From contig NC_135141.1 of NCBI RefSeq assembly GCF_051014445.1, positions 15,624,001 through 15,688,000 on the forward strand: a DNA stretch of 64,000 bases, given 5' to 3'. Source of the stretch: Colletes latitarsis (taxonomy: Eukaryota > Arthropoda > Insecta > Hymenoptera > Colletidae). The first letter of the stretch is position 1, and each line of letters begins with the position of its first letter. The notes beneath the pieces are model-generated. The model was given only the letters and a program-made list of their open reading frames with translations, was not told the DNA's origin and searched no databases. Of the stretch, positions 1-10,997 are shown piece after piece. The position numbers and the translations under genes were made by a program.

Positions 1-1182
1 TTCGGCCATACCTGGGAAAAATTTTAATAGACGATTCTAGAAGTCAAAATAACACGAAAATCAAAAATACCAATTTGTTGATGGAGGCTTCGTGAAAAAG
101 TTATTAAGAATTAAATTCAAAAATTCCAAACTCGTTCTAGAAAAATTATTTTCGATTGCAGAGGTTAATTGCAATCATTTTTGGTCATTACACATACCCT
201 CGAAATCCTATCCACTTTCGAGAAAAAAAATCGCGGAGATGCTGAAATTTTTCGACGAAAAAAGAATTTTACAAATCGTTCTAGAAAAATTATTTTCGAT
301 TGCGGGAGTCAATTGCAATCATTTTTGGTCATTAGACATACCCTCGAAATCCTACTCAGTTTGAAGAAAAAAAATTCCTTACCGAAAATATAATTTCTGG
401 CCAGAAATGTCTGCCCGAATATACATGCGAATCTTTAAAACGTCGTAACTTCTGAACGGATTGGACGATTTTAATGTTTAAAAAAACAAACTACGCGTAT
501 TTTGATGGAGAATATGCACAAATCGCAAAAATATTCGAAAAGTTGGTATTTGAGCCTGCAAAATGAGGAAAACCCCATAAAAATGGTCAAATTTTCAAAC
601 TGCCATAACTCCTACAATTGTGAATGTATTTCCATGAAACTTTTTTCTGAAGTAGAGCTCATGGGTACCTACAAAAAAGGTATTAGACAAGTTTTCTGTA
701 GGGCGTCAAACAAAATTACTAAAAATGAAAAACGACTTTTTAAAAAAAATCGACAGAGGGGGGGTATAGGGTGCCTAAATTCGACAAAAAAAAAAATTTT
801 TAATTAATTCTGAAAAAATGATTTTCGGTTGCGGGGGTCAATTACAATCATTTTTGGTGTATAGACCTACCCCCGAAATCCTACCCACTTTCTAGAAAAA
901 AAATCGAGAAGTGAAATTTTTCGTCGGAAAAAGAAAAATTTCAAATCGTTTTAAAAAAATTATTTTCAATTGCAAGGATCAATTACAATAATTTTTGGTG
1001 AATAGACATACCCCCGAAATCCTGCGCATTTTCAGAAAAAAAATTCAGTAGAGGCAAAACTTTAAATGTTAATAACTATTTAACGAAGCCTCCATCAACA
1101 AATTGGTATTCTTGATTTTCGTGTTATTTTGGCCTCTAGAATCTCTCATTAAAATTTTTCCCCGGGGTGGCCAAACACCCTG
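1..1182 (+). mobile_element. R1 element, copy 1 (left end cut by window edge)
   Basis: The window opens inside the left terminal inverted repeat (TTCGGCCATACCTGGG). The copy closes with the complementary right end, ...CCAAACACCCTG followed by TA. Between them lie AT-rich subrepeats in which a block built around GAAATCCTACCCACTTTCGAG recurs, and a core running from the palindrome ATTTCTGGCCAGAAAT (393-408) to TCGACAGAGGGGGG near 750. Core orientation defines plus. The short ORFs across it lack plausible protein composition and recur only because the repeats recur. Seen directly: paired ends and subrepeats. Inferred: a non-autonomous TIR transposon of unknown superfamily. Confidence 0.85.
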
Positions 1183-3561
1183 TATAAGACGAGGGATAAT
1201 GATTGGAACTTTCCAGGGAATGACCAAAATGTGTTGCTCTAAAAACGAGAAACGACAATTAACGTCTATTTTCCTTACTAACTCGTAGTCCTATTATTTT
1301 TTCTATAGCTAATCCCTTCACTTCTTGAACCTGTGTCGTCTTACCTCGTGTCTCCATATTTTCCTCACTCTCCCGTCTCGATATATTTCGATTAGAGGGC
1401 GCTGAGCTACTAAAGCGCGGCTACTTTGAATTTAAAGCAAGTCTTCTTTCTTTACATGTGTATGAATTACTGCCACTTAAATTCTGTGGGAATTTTGGGG
1501 ATGCAAATGAGCAACACACGGCTAACTTTCGGCAAACACATTTATTTGGCACGAGGCTTTGTTCCAGACCAAAGACACACGGTTCCGGTAAAAAAAAGAA
1601 GGTAAGTAAGATTGTCTCTAGGTGGCGCAGAAACAAATGGCGCTTTATTTTCAACAAATTCGTGTATCTTAGCTTCTAGTGAACGAAATGTCATGAAATC
1701 TGCAGAGGTTACAAACAATAGTGTACCGATCATGAATCAACTTGCCATTAATAGATGGCGCCACTAGATTTTTTAAACTAGGGCCATTCCGGTTATTTTT
1801 CGGACGGAGGGTGTATTTCATTATTATCCAAAATAACACACTTCCACACTTAGTTGTGCCAAGTTTCATAAGTTTAATCACGGGCGTTTGAAAGTAGATA
1901 TGCGTTGAACGTAACCGTTTTATACCGTATCGCGGATTCAAATGTCGAACAACGATTGACCGTAAAATTTTGTTTGAAAATAGGTAAAACGTTAAAAGGA
2001 ATGGTTAAAATATTGCGTTTAGTATCTGGAAGTAATGAAGTAGCACGATCGAACATTTCCTGCTTGTATGGATAGTTTCGAAACGGGCGAAAAGACACCG
2101 ATGAAAACGAAAAAAGTGGTCTTTCGCTTTTAGAATGAAAAACGCGAAGCAAACGATTAAGTCTAGATATTACGTAGATATTATGGAGATCCGTTCTCCA
2201 TGAGAACACAAACGGTAATTGGTTCTTGTTGCGCATAAATACGCCCTTTCGTAACACGACTATGTCGAGGAATTTCTTGCAAAGAAAAGCCTTACTGTTC
2301 TTAACCACCTCTCGTATCCACCGAATTTGGCACTCGCGACAAATCCCGCTCGAACGGACGTCATTTTGACTCGGAGATAAAGCACGTTGGAGGCTAAAAA
2401 GTAATAAAGTTTAATTTCGAGTCCACGAGGATGAACAGAAACGGTCTACGGTTTTCACGAAATCCCTCCACGAGGCCTCGTATCACGTAGAGAAGGATTC
2501 GGAAAGACAGAGTCCGCGGTTGGTCCAGAACAAACAGACAATTTAGCTCGTTTTAAGGGCACGCACACGCCGCGTCTGGTCGAACAAAAGTGAACCAAGG
2601 GACGAGCACTTGGCCCCGTGGCACAAAAAATCGGGGGTTGCTTTGGGTGACTGATACGGCCCTGACTAACGAGCCTCCGCCGGACGATCGTTCCACTCTT
2701 AAAGCCTCGAAGGGGTGGTCCCTTCTTCTTTTCTCCTCCGTTGCGTTTGCCGTTTCCTTCTCTGTCGGTCGCGGAGGCGCATTAGGCACCGTCCAACCTC
2801 GTATCAATCACTCGACAACCCTGATCGCTCGGCTCCTTCGTCGGCCTCGGTTGACAGAACCGGAGGTGACGCGATTGAATACCACCCTCCGGGCTTCGCC
2901 CGGACCACCGCCACGATGACGACGCTCCTGGAAGGAAATGTTTCTCGTGCGACTGCACCCGGTTAATGGCCAACAGGCGAAAGACGATCGCTAGCTAACG
3001 AGCCGCTCGTCACACGCTGATATTAAACGTCCGAAAAATCCTCACAAAACAGGATCTTTTTCAGAGAAAATGGACGCATTTGACGCTTCGACTGCCTCCT
3101 CACCCACATATGAAGAACAGGACTTACTACATTGCTATTGTTTATTGTTTTAGGCTCTCGCCAATTGCAAGCTGTTGGTTTTTCTCTTCTAAAAGAGAAA
3201 GTTTTCTTTATGTGACAAAAACCATCAACGCGTATGTTTCGAAATACAAGTCAAGAGGGTGCAACCCTAGCTTGGCTTGTTTAGGCAAAGTATAGGACCG
3301 ATTGGGTCTGAGGGTACGGGACGAATTTTTCGTCACTGACCTATTCATTCTGTATGTTCCTTTGAAAGCGTCAAGACGTGCCTTCCACGTGTTTAGAAAT
3401 AAAGCTTAGTAAAAGTTATATCAAGTAAATTGTTTTTTATTCCACCACCTATTTCCAATTATCTTAATATTAATTATTATTTTTCAGAGTTTAACCTGAG
3501 GGGGCTAGGAGGTAAAATGATCACTCAACCAGGCTACCCCACAATTATTATCGTTTATTAT
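1183..3561. other. Unique host DNA, no gene recognised
   Basis: Non-repetitive sequence between R1 copy 1 and the Copia element. The part from 1390 to 1770 carries four CTCF-like motifs (separate entry). A GC-rich island lies at about 2540-3000, with short overlapping ORFs on both strands; their composition looks like GC-driven chance and I match none to a family. The rest is AT-rich. An intronic or intergenic location is an inference. Confidence 0.6.
1393..1767. promoter_or_regulatory. Cluster of four CTCF-like GGCGC motifs
   Basis: Four sites fit the insect CTCF core (roughly RGRKGGCGC, as known from Drosophila CTCF) within 375 bp: TAGAGGGCGCTGA at 1393-1405, CTAGGTGGCGCAG at 1618-1630, AAATGGCGC at 1635-1643, and TAGATGGCGCCACTAG at 1752-1767. 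The last is a near-palindrome that reads as a motif on both strands. The surrounding sequence is otherwise unremarkable and AT-rich. The motif resemblance is seen; insulator function is inferred and unproven. Confidence 0.35.
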
Positions 3562-3777
3562 TGTGAAAAGATAATCACCATCCGTGCGCTTGTGTGCTGT
3601 ACTGTGTGGTGTGCTGCGTCTGTCGTTGATCGGGTCTGTATAAACTGTCCAATAGAAAGTATAAAAAGTATGAAACGAGTGGGACCGTCGGTACATTTGC
3701 ATAAATTATTCGCGCGTGGCCTGACTGCGTTCTTTCTGTCACAATACAATACGAGAGTTCATTCATACGATTCAACA
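3562..3777 (+). repeat. Copia 5' LTR
   Basis: 216-bp LTR starting TGTGAAAAG and ending TTCAACA. It contains a TATA box (TATAAAA at 3660-3666) with a CCAAT-like motif about 10 bases upstream, as expected for the U3 promoter. It is nearly identical to the 3' LTR. Confidence 0.95.
3660..3666 (+). promoter_or_regulatory. TATA box in Copia 5' LTR
   Basis: TATAAAA inside the LTR, conserved in the 3' LTR at 7659-7665. It lies about 110 bases before the LTR end, a plausible position for transcription of the genomic RNA. Confidence 0.6.
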
Positions 3778-3778
3778 G

Positions 3779-3792
3779 GTTATGGGCCCAGG
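3779..3792 (+). other. Primer-binding site, initiator tRNA-Met interior type
   Basis: Immediately after the 5' LTR the sequence reads GTTATGGGCCCAGG. Drosophila copia also uses TTATGGGCCCAG, which pairs with an internal stretch of initiator tRNA-Met (a half-tRNA primer) rather than its 3' end. The match is seen; priming by the half-tRNA is inferred from copia. Confidence 0.75.
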
Positions 3793-3832
3793 AGCATAGC
3801 TGAAAACCACGTGCTAAAGTAACCTAAAAAAT

Positions 3833-4976
3833 ATGGCTACGGGAAATTTTGGAACTCATACGATTGAAAAATTAAATGACGACAATTATGAAAGCTGGAA
3901 GATACAAATGAAATGTATACTAGTATGTAATGAACTATGGTCGTATGTGAATGGAAAGAATATAAAAACTGAAGCAAATGCAATAGAGTGGGACAGCAAG
4001 GACGAGAGAGCCCTTGCCTTTTTATTCTTAAGCGTGAATAACAATCAAATTAATAACATCAAGAAGTGTGAAACCTCAAAAGCAGCGTGGGACACATTAA
4101 GAAATATATACGAGTCAAAGGGCCTGGTGAGGAAAGCCATTCTGTACAAAACATTATACAGGATGAAGAAAGAATCAAATGTCTCAATGGGGAAATACAT
4201 AAACAAATTTGTAAACGTTGCTGAAAAATTGGAAGAAGCTGGTATAAGGATCCCAGGTGAGCTACTTTCAATAATGTTAATTAAATTCTCTCCCACCAGA
4301 ATATGAAAACTTCTGTATAGCAATAGAATCTAGGGATGATTTACCGACAATAGACATCTTAAAACTAAAATTAATTGAATTGGAAGCAAGGTTTCAAGAG
4401 AAAGGTACAGATAATCAAAGTGAAGAAAATAATGACGCATTACTAACAAGAACCAAACTGAGAATGAAGACTGAAAACTCTCATAGTAAGTGCAACAAAA
4501 ATAAGTTTAATAAAGTTGTAATAAAATGCACTGTGTGCGGCAAGAACGGTCACAGAGCTGACAAATGTTGGTTCAAAAACAAGCAGCATAATCAATATAC
4601 CAGAGAAAGAGCTATGAGTGCTATTACCTTGAGTACTAATCCAACGATTCAAGATTGGAATGAATGGTGCTTGGACAGCGGTGCTACACGACACATGTGT
4701 AAACACAGCAATAATTTTATTAATATGAAACAACAAATAAGCACTAATGTATATACTGTTGCCAAAGAATACATACGATGCAAGGGTATTGGTGACGTTA
4801 AATTAAAAATTACAAGTTATTCGAATACAATTGATAGCATAAGACTTTGCGATGTCATGTACGTACCAAATTTAAGACATAACTTGCTCTCTGTCCCACA
4901 AATCACAAAATATGGATATAATGTAACCTTTAATTCGCAGAGGGGAATTATATGTCGTAACAGAGTCGGTGTATAA
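3833..4976 (+). pseudogene. Copia gag-protease region, frameshifted
   Basis: The gag ORF starts at 3833, directly downstream of the primer-binding site, and reads as a Copia gag domain (NYESWKIQMKCILV near residue 18) to about residue 150. A frameshift near 4280 then puts a premature stop at 4306. The following frame continues gag (LPTIDILKLKLIELEARF), then a CX2CX4HX4C zinc knuckle (CTVCGKNGHRADKC, about 4527-4568) that binds RNA, then the aspartic protease active site WCLDSGATRHMC (about 4666-4701). This frame ends at 4976, where the polyprotein should run on into integrase, so a second frameshift or small deletion lies near 4960-4975. Confidence 0.92.
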
Positions 4977-6246
4977 TCAGGCCATGAATACAGAAGACAA
5001 AAGTCAAAACCATTTTAAACGGTGGCATGAACGGATGGGCCACTTCAACCAGAATGATTTAAGAAAATTGGAAAGTGAAAATATGGTAACAGGTTTGAAG
5101 TTGTTTGGTCAAAACAAAAACTTTGAATGTGAGGTATGTCATCTTGGGAAAATACACAAATTACCATTCAAACCCTCAACAGAAAGAAGATCTGAAATTT
5201 TGGGTTTAGTACACACAGATATTTGTGGACCCATGAAGGTCAATTCACTTGGTGGCGCCAGATACTTCATCACTTTTATCGACGATGCAACAAGATATAC
5301 GGAGGTAACGATGTTAAAAAACAGGTCCGAAGCAGTCAATGCATTAAAAAATTACAAAGCACGTGTCGAAAAGGAAACAGGAAAGCAAATAAAAGGTATC
5401 AGATCTGACAATGCTAAGGAGTATGTTTCGAAAGAATTCACACAATTTTTAGAGACGCATGGAATCCGGAGACAATTAAGCGTGGAGTATACGCCAGAAC
5501 AGAACGGAGTGGCTGAAAGAGCTAATAGGACACTTACCGAAATGGCAAGATGTATGATAATACAATCAGGAGTACCTGAGTCATTATGGGCCGAAGCTAT
5601 AAATACAGCTTGTTTCATTAGAAACAGAAGCCCAACTTCCACGTTAAATAATATGACCCCACTCGAAGCATACAACAAGAGAAAACCACACGTCGGATTT
5701 ATGAAGACGTTTGGATGCAAAGTGATAGCATTGGAAAAGGGGCCTGAAATTGGAAAATTCCACCAAAAAGGTAGATCATATGTAATGGTCGGATATTCGA
5801 ATGAATCCAAGGCGTACAGATTATGGTTAACTGGAACTAATACTGTTGTAAAAAGACGTGATGTACGTTTTATAGAATATGACGAAAATTCTGAATTGTT
5901 GAGAAACAAACGTACAACCCCATATAAGAATTTATTGATAAATGAAAACAAAAACGAAACTGTTACTGAAATAGGAAACAAAGAAGAAATATCTTGGGAA
6001 GAAGAAGAAAAAGGAGAAATAATTTGGGAAGGAGAAGAAGAAGAAATAATTTGGGAAGAAGAAGAAGAAGGAGGAGAAGAAGATATCCAAACAAGTAATC
6101 AAAAATCAATCAAGAGAGGGCCTGGCAGACCTAAAATGATTAAGACAGGTAAACCTGGAAGGCCAAAGAAGCACTATCAAACAGCTGAAGTTATGGAGCC
6201 GATGAACCCAAGTGAAATTAAAAATCGAACTGATAGACGATTCTGA
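4969..6246 (+). pseudogene. Copia integrase region, open for 425 codons
   Basis: Begins with the HHCC zinc-binding module (WHERMGH ... CEVCHLGK, about 5020-5150). The integrase core follows: first Asp in HTDICGPM (about 5212-5235), second in RSDNAKEY (about 5401-5424), Glu in NGVAERANRT. The second Asp and the Glu are separated by 35 residues, the DD35E spacing. The C-terminal part contains an acidic run of glutamates with interspersed IIWEE (about 5985-6080), then two AT-hook-like cores (RGPGRPK and KPGRPKK, about 6115-6170). The frame closes at a TGA at 6244-6246, just before reverse transcriptase. The catalytic triad is intact, but the polyprotein is broken. Confidence 0.93.
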
Positions 6247-6255
6247 CTAGAAGCT

Positions 6256-7573
6256 ATGGACGCAGAATACGAAACGTTAATGCAGAACAGAACATGGAAA
6301 CTGGTTCCAAGACCTAAAAATAAAAAGGTTTTATCGAACAAATGGGTGTTCAAAATAAAAAGAAACCATGATGGATCTATAAATAAATATAAGGCAAGAT
6401 TAGTAGCTGGAGGCCATCAACAAAAATACGGCTTAGACTATGAAGAAGTGTTTGCTCCAGTAGCAAGGTACGAGACAGTGCGAGCAATTTTAGCTGCTTC
6501 AGTCGAGAAGAGAATGTACGTTCACCAAATGGACGTCATATCAGCCTACGTACAAGGCGAATTAAAAGAAACAATTTATATGGAGCAACCGGAATTATTT
6601 TCAACAAACAATGAAAACTTAGTATGCCTTCTCCAAAAACCATTGTATGGATTGAAGCAATCTGGAAGAGCATGATTTAGGTCCTGTTAACAGCATCTTA
6701 GGAATTAACGTTATCCGGAATGGTGATACCGGAGATATAAAATTAAACCAAATAAAGTATATTTTAGATTTACTAGAAAAATTTACAATGCAAAATTGCA
6801 AACCAATATCAACACCCATGGAACCTGGATTAAAATTACAAAAAGGGAAGTCATTATCGGAGGAAGAGAGGGATCAAATGAGTAGCATCCCTTACAGAGA
6901 ATTAGTTGGCGCATTAATATATTTAGCCAATGCCACTCGTCCCGACATATCATTTGCCGTAAGTGCACTAAGCAGGTTTTGTTCAAATTACAATATGGAA
7001 CACTGGAAATATGCAAAAAGGGTATTAAGATACCTGAAAGGTACTGTGGACTACAGTATACATTACAAACCTACTGGCGAAGAATTAAAAGCCTACGTTG
7101 ACTCCGATTGGGCAGGAGACATTACCGATAGGAGGTCATGCTCTGGTAACGTACTAATATTAGCAGGTGGACCAATAAGTTGGAAAGCTAAAAAACAACC
7201 AACTGTAGCGCTTTCTACCATGGAAGCAGAATATATGGCGCTCACGGAAGTATCGAAAGAGATCATATATTTAAGAAGACTTTTGAATTATATAAATCTA
7301 GGTAGCTTAGCGAAAAATCCGTCAGAAGTTCTATGCGACAGTCATAATAGAAGTAAGCACATAGACATAAGACATCATTTTTGTAGAGAGGCCTACGAAA
7401 ATGCTCAAATTAATGTAACTTATATTAGTACCGAAAATATGTTGGCGGATGTATTAACGAAAGCATTGTATAAGGATAAACACGAAAGGTGTATAGCGTC
7501 ATTGGGTCTACGTTGTTCAAATAGGACTTGCGTGAATAGCGAGGATGATGATAGAGAGGGTGTGAAAAAATAA
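6256..7573 (+). pseudogene. Copia reverse transcriptase-RNase H, active-site segment deleted
   Basis: 6256-6675 encodes the start of Copia reverse transcriptase (NKWVFKIKRNHDGSI, KARLVAGGHQQKYG, then the first catalytic Asp in QMDVISAYVQG) and stops after GLKQSGRA. The next frame resumes at once with DLGPVNSILGINV (6674 on). Copia enzymes normally have about 100-120 residues between these points, including the YVDD box, so the polymerase active site is gone. From 6788 to 7573 follow the connection and RNase H region (YVDSDWAGD, LSTMEAEYMAL, KHIDIRHHF). The segment after LCDS is also short by a few residues compared with the usual Copia pattern. No reverse transcription could come from this copy. 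Confidence 0.93.
7553..7560 (+). other. Polypurine tract
   Basis: AGAGAGGG directly abuts the 3' LTR, the expected place for the plus-strand DNA primer of an LTR retrotransposon. Confidence 0.65.
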
Positions 7574-7777
7574 TCACCATCCGTGCGCTTGTGTGCTGTA
7601 CTGTGTGGTGTGCTGCGTCTGTCGTTGATCGGATCTGTATAAACTGTCCAATAGAAAGTATAAAAAGTATGAAACGAGTGGGATCCGTCGGTACATTTGC
7701 ATAAATTATTCGCGCGTGGCCTGACTGCGTTCTTTCTGCCACAATACAATACGAGAGTTCGTTCATACGATTCAACA
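7561..7777 (+). repeat. Copia 3' LTR
   Basis: 217-bp LTR from TGTGAAAAA to TTCAACA, about 98% identical to the 5' LTR. Differences seen include GGATCTG for GGGTCTG and one inserted base in GGGATCCG. Confidence 0.95.
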
Positions 7778-8009
7778 GTTATAATTAGAAAAATCAACAT
7801 CGTTTAAAGAGATTTTGCGTTTCACTATTAATCGAATGAGAAAGAAATAGTTTTGTCCAAAACCAACACAACTTCTTAACAAAGCATTTATAACATTTTG
7901 GTGTTAGTTTTACTTGTAGAACACACTGCTGAAGACTGTCGATTCCGAATAGAACAATTCATCCGTGGATATTGATATTCAAGAAGATGTTTTACAAGCA
8001 GTAAAACGT
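7778..8009. other. Short unique AT-rich spacer
   Basis: Host-like sequence between the Copia 3' LTR and R1 copy 2. Nothing recognisable. Confidence 0.5.
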
Positions 8010-9582
8010 TGTCGATTTTTCTTAAAAATTCGTTTTTCATTTTTAGTAATATTGTTTGACGCCCTACAGAAAAGTTGTCTAATACCTTTTTGTGGGTACC
8101 CATGAGCTCTACTTCAGAAAAAAGTTTCATTGAAATGTATTCACAATTCTACGAGTTATGGCTGTTTGAAAATTTGACCATTTTTATGGGGTTTTTCTCA
8201 TTTTGCGGGGACAAGGACCAACTTTTCAAATATTTTTGCGATTTGTACATATTCTCCAGCAAAATACGCGTACTTTGCTTTTTTAAACATTAAAATTGTC
8301 CAATCCGTTTAGAAGTTAGGACGTTTTAAAGATTCGCATGAAAATTCGGGCAGATATTTCTGGCCAGAAATTATATTTTTGGTAAGGAATTTTTTTTCTC
8401 GAAAGTGCGCAGGATTTCGGGGGTATGTCTGTTGACCAAAAATGCTTGCAATTGACCCCTGCAACTAAAAGTAATTTTTCCAAGACGATTCGAAAGTCTT
8501 TTTTTTCATCCAAAACTTTCAACACTTACTCGAATTTTTTTCTCGAAAGTGGGTAGGATTTCGGAAGTATGTGTATTAACCAAAAATGATTGTAATTGAC
8601 TCCCGCAACCGAAAATAATTTTTCCAAAATGATTTGAAATTTTTTTTTTTCGTCGAAAAATTTCGCAAATTTCTCGAATTTTTTTGTCGAAAGTGAGTAA
8701 GATTTCGAGGGTATGTCTAATGACCAAAAATGATTGTAATCGACCCAAGCAACCGAAAATAATTTTTCCAGAACGATTTGAAATTTTTTAATTTCGCCGA
8801 AAAATTTAGGCACCTACCCTACCCCCTTGTCGATTTTCCTTAAAAATTACTTTTTGATTTTTAATAATTTCGCTTGACGTCCTACAGAAAAGTTGTCTAA
8901 TACTTTTCTGTAGGTACCCATGAGCTCTACTTCAGAAAAATGTTTCATTGAAATATATTCACAATTGTAGGAGTTATGGCTGTTTGAAAATTCGACCATT
9001 TTAATGGGGTTTTTCTCATTTTGCGGGGACAAGGAACAACCTTTCCAATATTTTCATAATTGTTACATATTCTATACTAAAATACGCGGCGTTTGGCTTT
9101 TTGAACATTAAAATCGTCCAATCCGTTCAGAAGTTATGGTGTTTTAAAGATTCGCATGAAATTTACGGGAAGCATTTTTGGCCTGAAATTGTATTTTCGG
9201 TAAGGAATTTTTTTCTCGAGAATGGTTAGGATTTCGAGGGTATGTCTATTGACCAAAAATTATTATAATTGGTCCCTGCCATCTGAAATAATTTTTTTAG
9301 AATGATTTAAAATTTTTTAATTTTGTTGAATTTCACACCTTCTCGAATTTTTTTCTCCAAACTGGGTAGGATTGCCGGTGTATATCTATTCATCGAAAAT
9401 GATTATAATCGACCCTTGCAATCGGAAATAATTTTTCCAGAACAATTTGAAATTTTCGAATTTAATTGTTAATAACTTTTTAACGAAGCCTCCGTCAACA
9501 AATTGGTATTCTTGATTTTCGTCTTATTTTGGCCACTGGAATCCCCCATTAAAATTTTTCCCAGGGGTGGCCGAACACCCTG
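8010..9582 (-). mobile_element. R1 element, copy 2 (left end missing)
   Basis: Starts inside the R1 core (TTGTCGATTTTTCTT) without a left terminal repeat, and ends in a full right terminal repeat, CCGAACACCCTG plus TA. It holds two copies of the core (near 8010 and 8820), about 810 bp apart as in copy 5, with several subunits of roughly 150 bp. The palindrome ATTTCTGGCCAGAAAT is at 8356-8371. Confidence 0.85.
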
Positions 9583-10997
9583 TATATATATATGAAGGAG
9601 GGGGGAGGCAACTACAATTATTAATAAACGCATTTATATGTTGCATAAAAAGTCGCAAAATTCTAAGAAACTGTGTCATTATATACATAATTGTTTTTCT
9701 AATTGAAATTGAATGCAGTCAAAATGACTTCCCTAGGCAATCTAGTGTTAAGGGTAGAATTTCTGACGGGAAACATGAGAATACAAACACCAAGTAAAAC
9801 ATACAAGTTAAAATCAAATGTAAACCATACTGTACTTTAAGATAGATTATTAAATTCGATATAAGTTTAACTGTGATTTCACCCGAAATATTCAAGCGCT
9901 ATTAATTTACCGCTTGAAGCGCATACGTAATATAATTAAAAAGAAATTCGAATTACATTCTACTGTGCGCGCTGAACACGAATAATTAAAGCCATAATGC
10001 GTGGTTGACAGAAGAGTTAAAGTTCCGAGCTTGTTCCGTGCAACACGCGGCAAGATCGAAGCAGGTTCGCACTCGACGAACAAGAACTAGCAACGAGGGA
10101 TCGATCGGGGGATGTAGATCAACCGGCACGAGTCCGCGAGCACTCGTCGCGGAGAAGATATCACGGTTTTAACCCTAAACGACATCTCCATCTGGGCGAT
10201 CCGCGGTCCGGCCGCTGGACATCCCGAGTCGAGACGGCAGCCGTTCGGAGTCCGGCTTTGCAATTCAAATCGGCCGCAGGACGATCCCCCTTCGGACCAG
10301 GGCCTTGACAAATGTCGCGGGGAAAAAAGGCCGCGCCATCCGCGATCGAGAGACGGACAAGACAATGGGATGTTTAGAGGCCTCCGGCTATCTTGAACGC
10401 GGGACACGCTGTGGCTCGTTCGAGCGCAAGGACGTGAACATCGATCCGCAGGATCCCCCTGGTGCTACCTTCGGGAGCCAATTTGCCTGCCAAGCCGACG
10501 ACAAGGATCAGTCGTTCGACAAAGTGGCCTTGCGCGTGGCTCGGCTACGGTTCCGCGTAAATCTGATCGGACTTTCGGGGTTCGAAGTTGAAGGGAGCCA
10601 TTGTATTTGTCGAAACGGGTCCATGGGAATTGAATCGTACCGTTTCAACTTGCACGTTTCCAAACGCGTCCCTGTTTATCGTTCTCCTTTCATCAGGAAC
10701 ACCGCGGAATAAAAATGTAACAATGGATGTATATGAATATGCATATGTAAGAAATAGTGGATATGTGTATGTGTGTGGAGGCGGTCGAGAATAGCCGAAC
10801 AGAGAAAAATGATGAGCGGGAAAAACAGAAGAAGGCGAGAGAAATAAAGGAAGAACGGGAAGAAGGTAAAAAGGGATCGTGCATGCGTGGAAAGAAAGAT
10901 ATAGTCGATAAGCATTTTTAATAAAGATATTAAGAAAGTGTTTGCGTTTTGTTGGTACGCGTAACTTTATTGACCATCCTCGACAAGAATCACATAT
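9583..10997. other. Unique host DNA with a GC-rich island and a purine tract
   Basis: AT-rich to about 10010, then a GC-rich island to about 10720 with ORFs on both strands (10087-10407 minus, 10305-10712 plus). Neither resembles a known family and both look composition-driven. A strongly purine-rich plus strand follows at about 10786-10896. Confidence 0.55.

Larger units (their letters stand above)
3562..7777 (+). mobile_element. Copia (Ty1/copia) LTR retrotransposon, full length but defective
   Basis: Bounded by two LTRs (3562-3777 and 7561-7777) that begin TG and end CA. They differ at about four substitutions and one indel, so the insertion is recent. The flanks are ATTAT on the left and GTTAT on the right, consistent with a 5-bp target duplication with one mismatch. 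Inside, in Copia order, are gag, protease, integrase, reverse transcriptase and RNase H on the plus strand. The coding region carries frameshifts near 4280 and 4970, a stop at 6244, loss of the reverse-transcriptase active-site segment at 6673, and a deletion within RNase H near 7345. Near-identical LTRs around such damage suggest a defective copy mobilised in trans, or rapid decay after insertion. Confidence 0.95.

Noticed and set aside
1458..1600. Possible exon ending at GGTAAGTAAG near 1601
   Set aside because: Donor-like site only. The preceding frame has no recognisable protein and no matching acceptor.
10087..10712. Opposing ORFs in the 10-kb GC island
   Set aside because: Same reasoning; no motif and no conservation evidence available.
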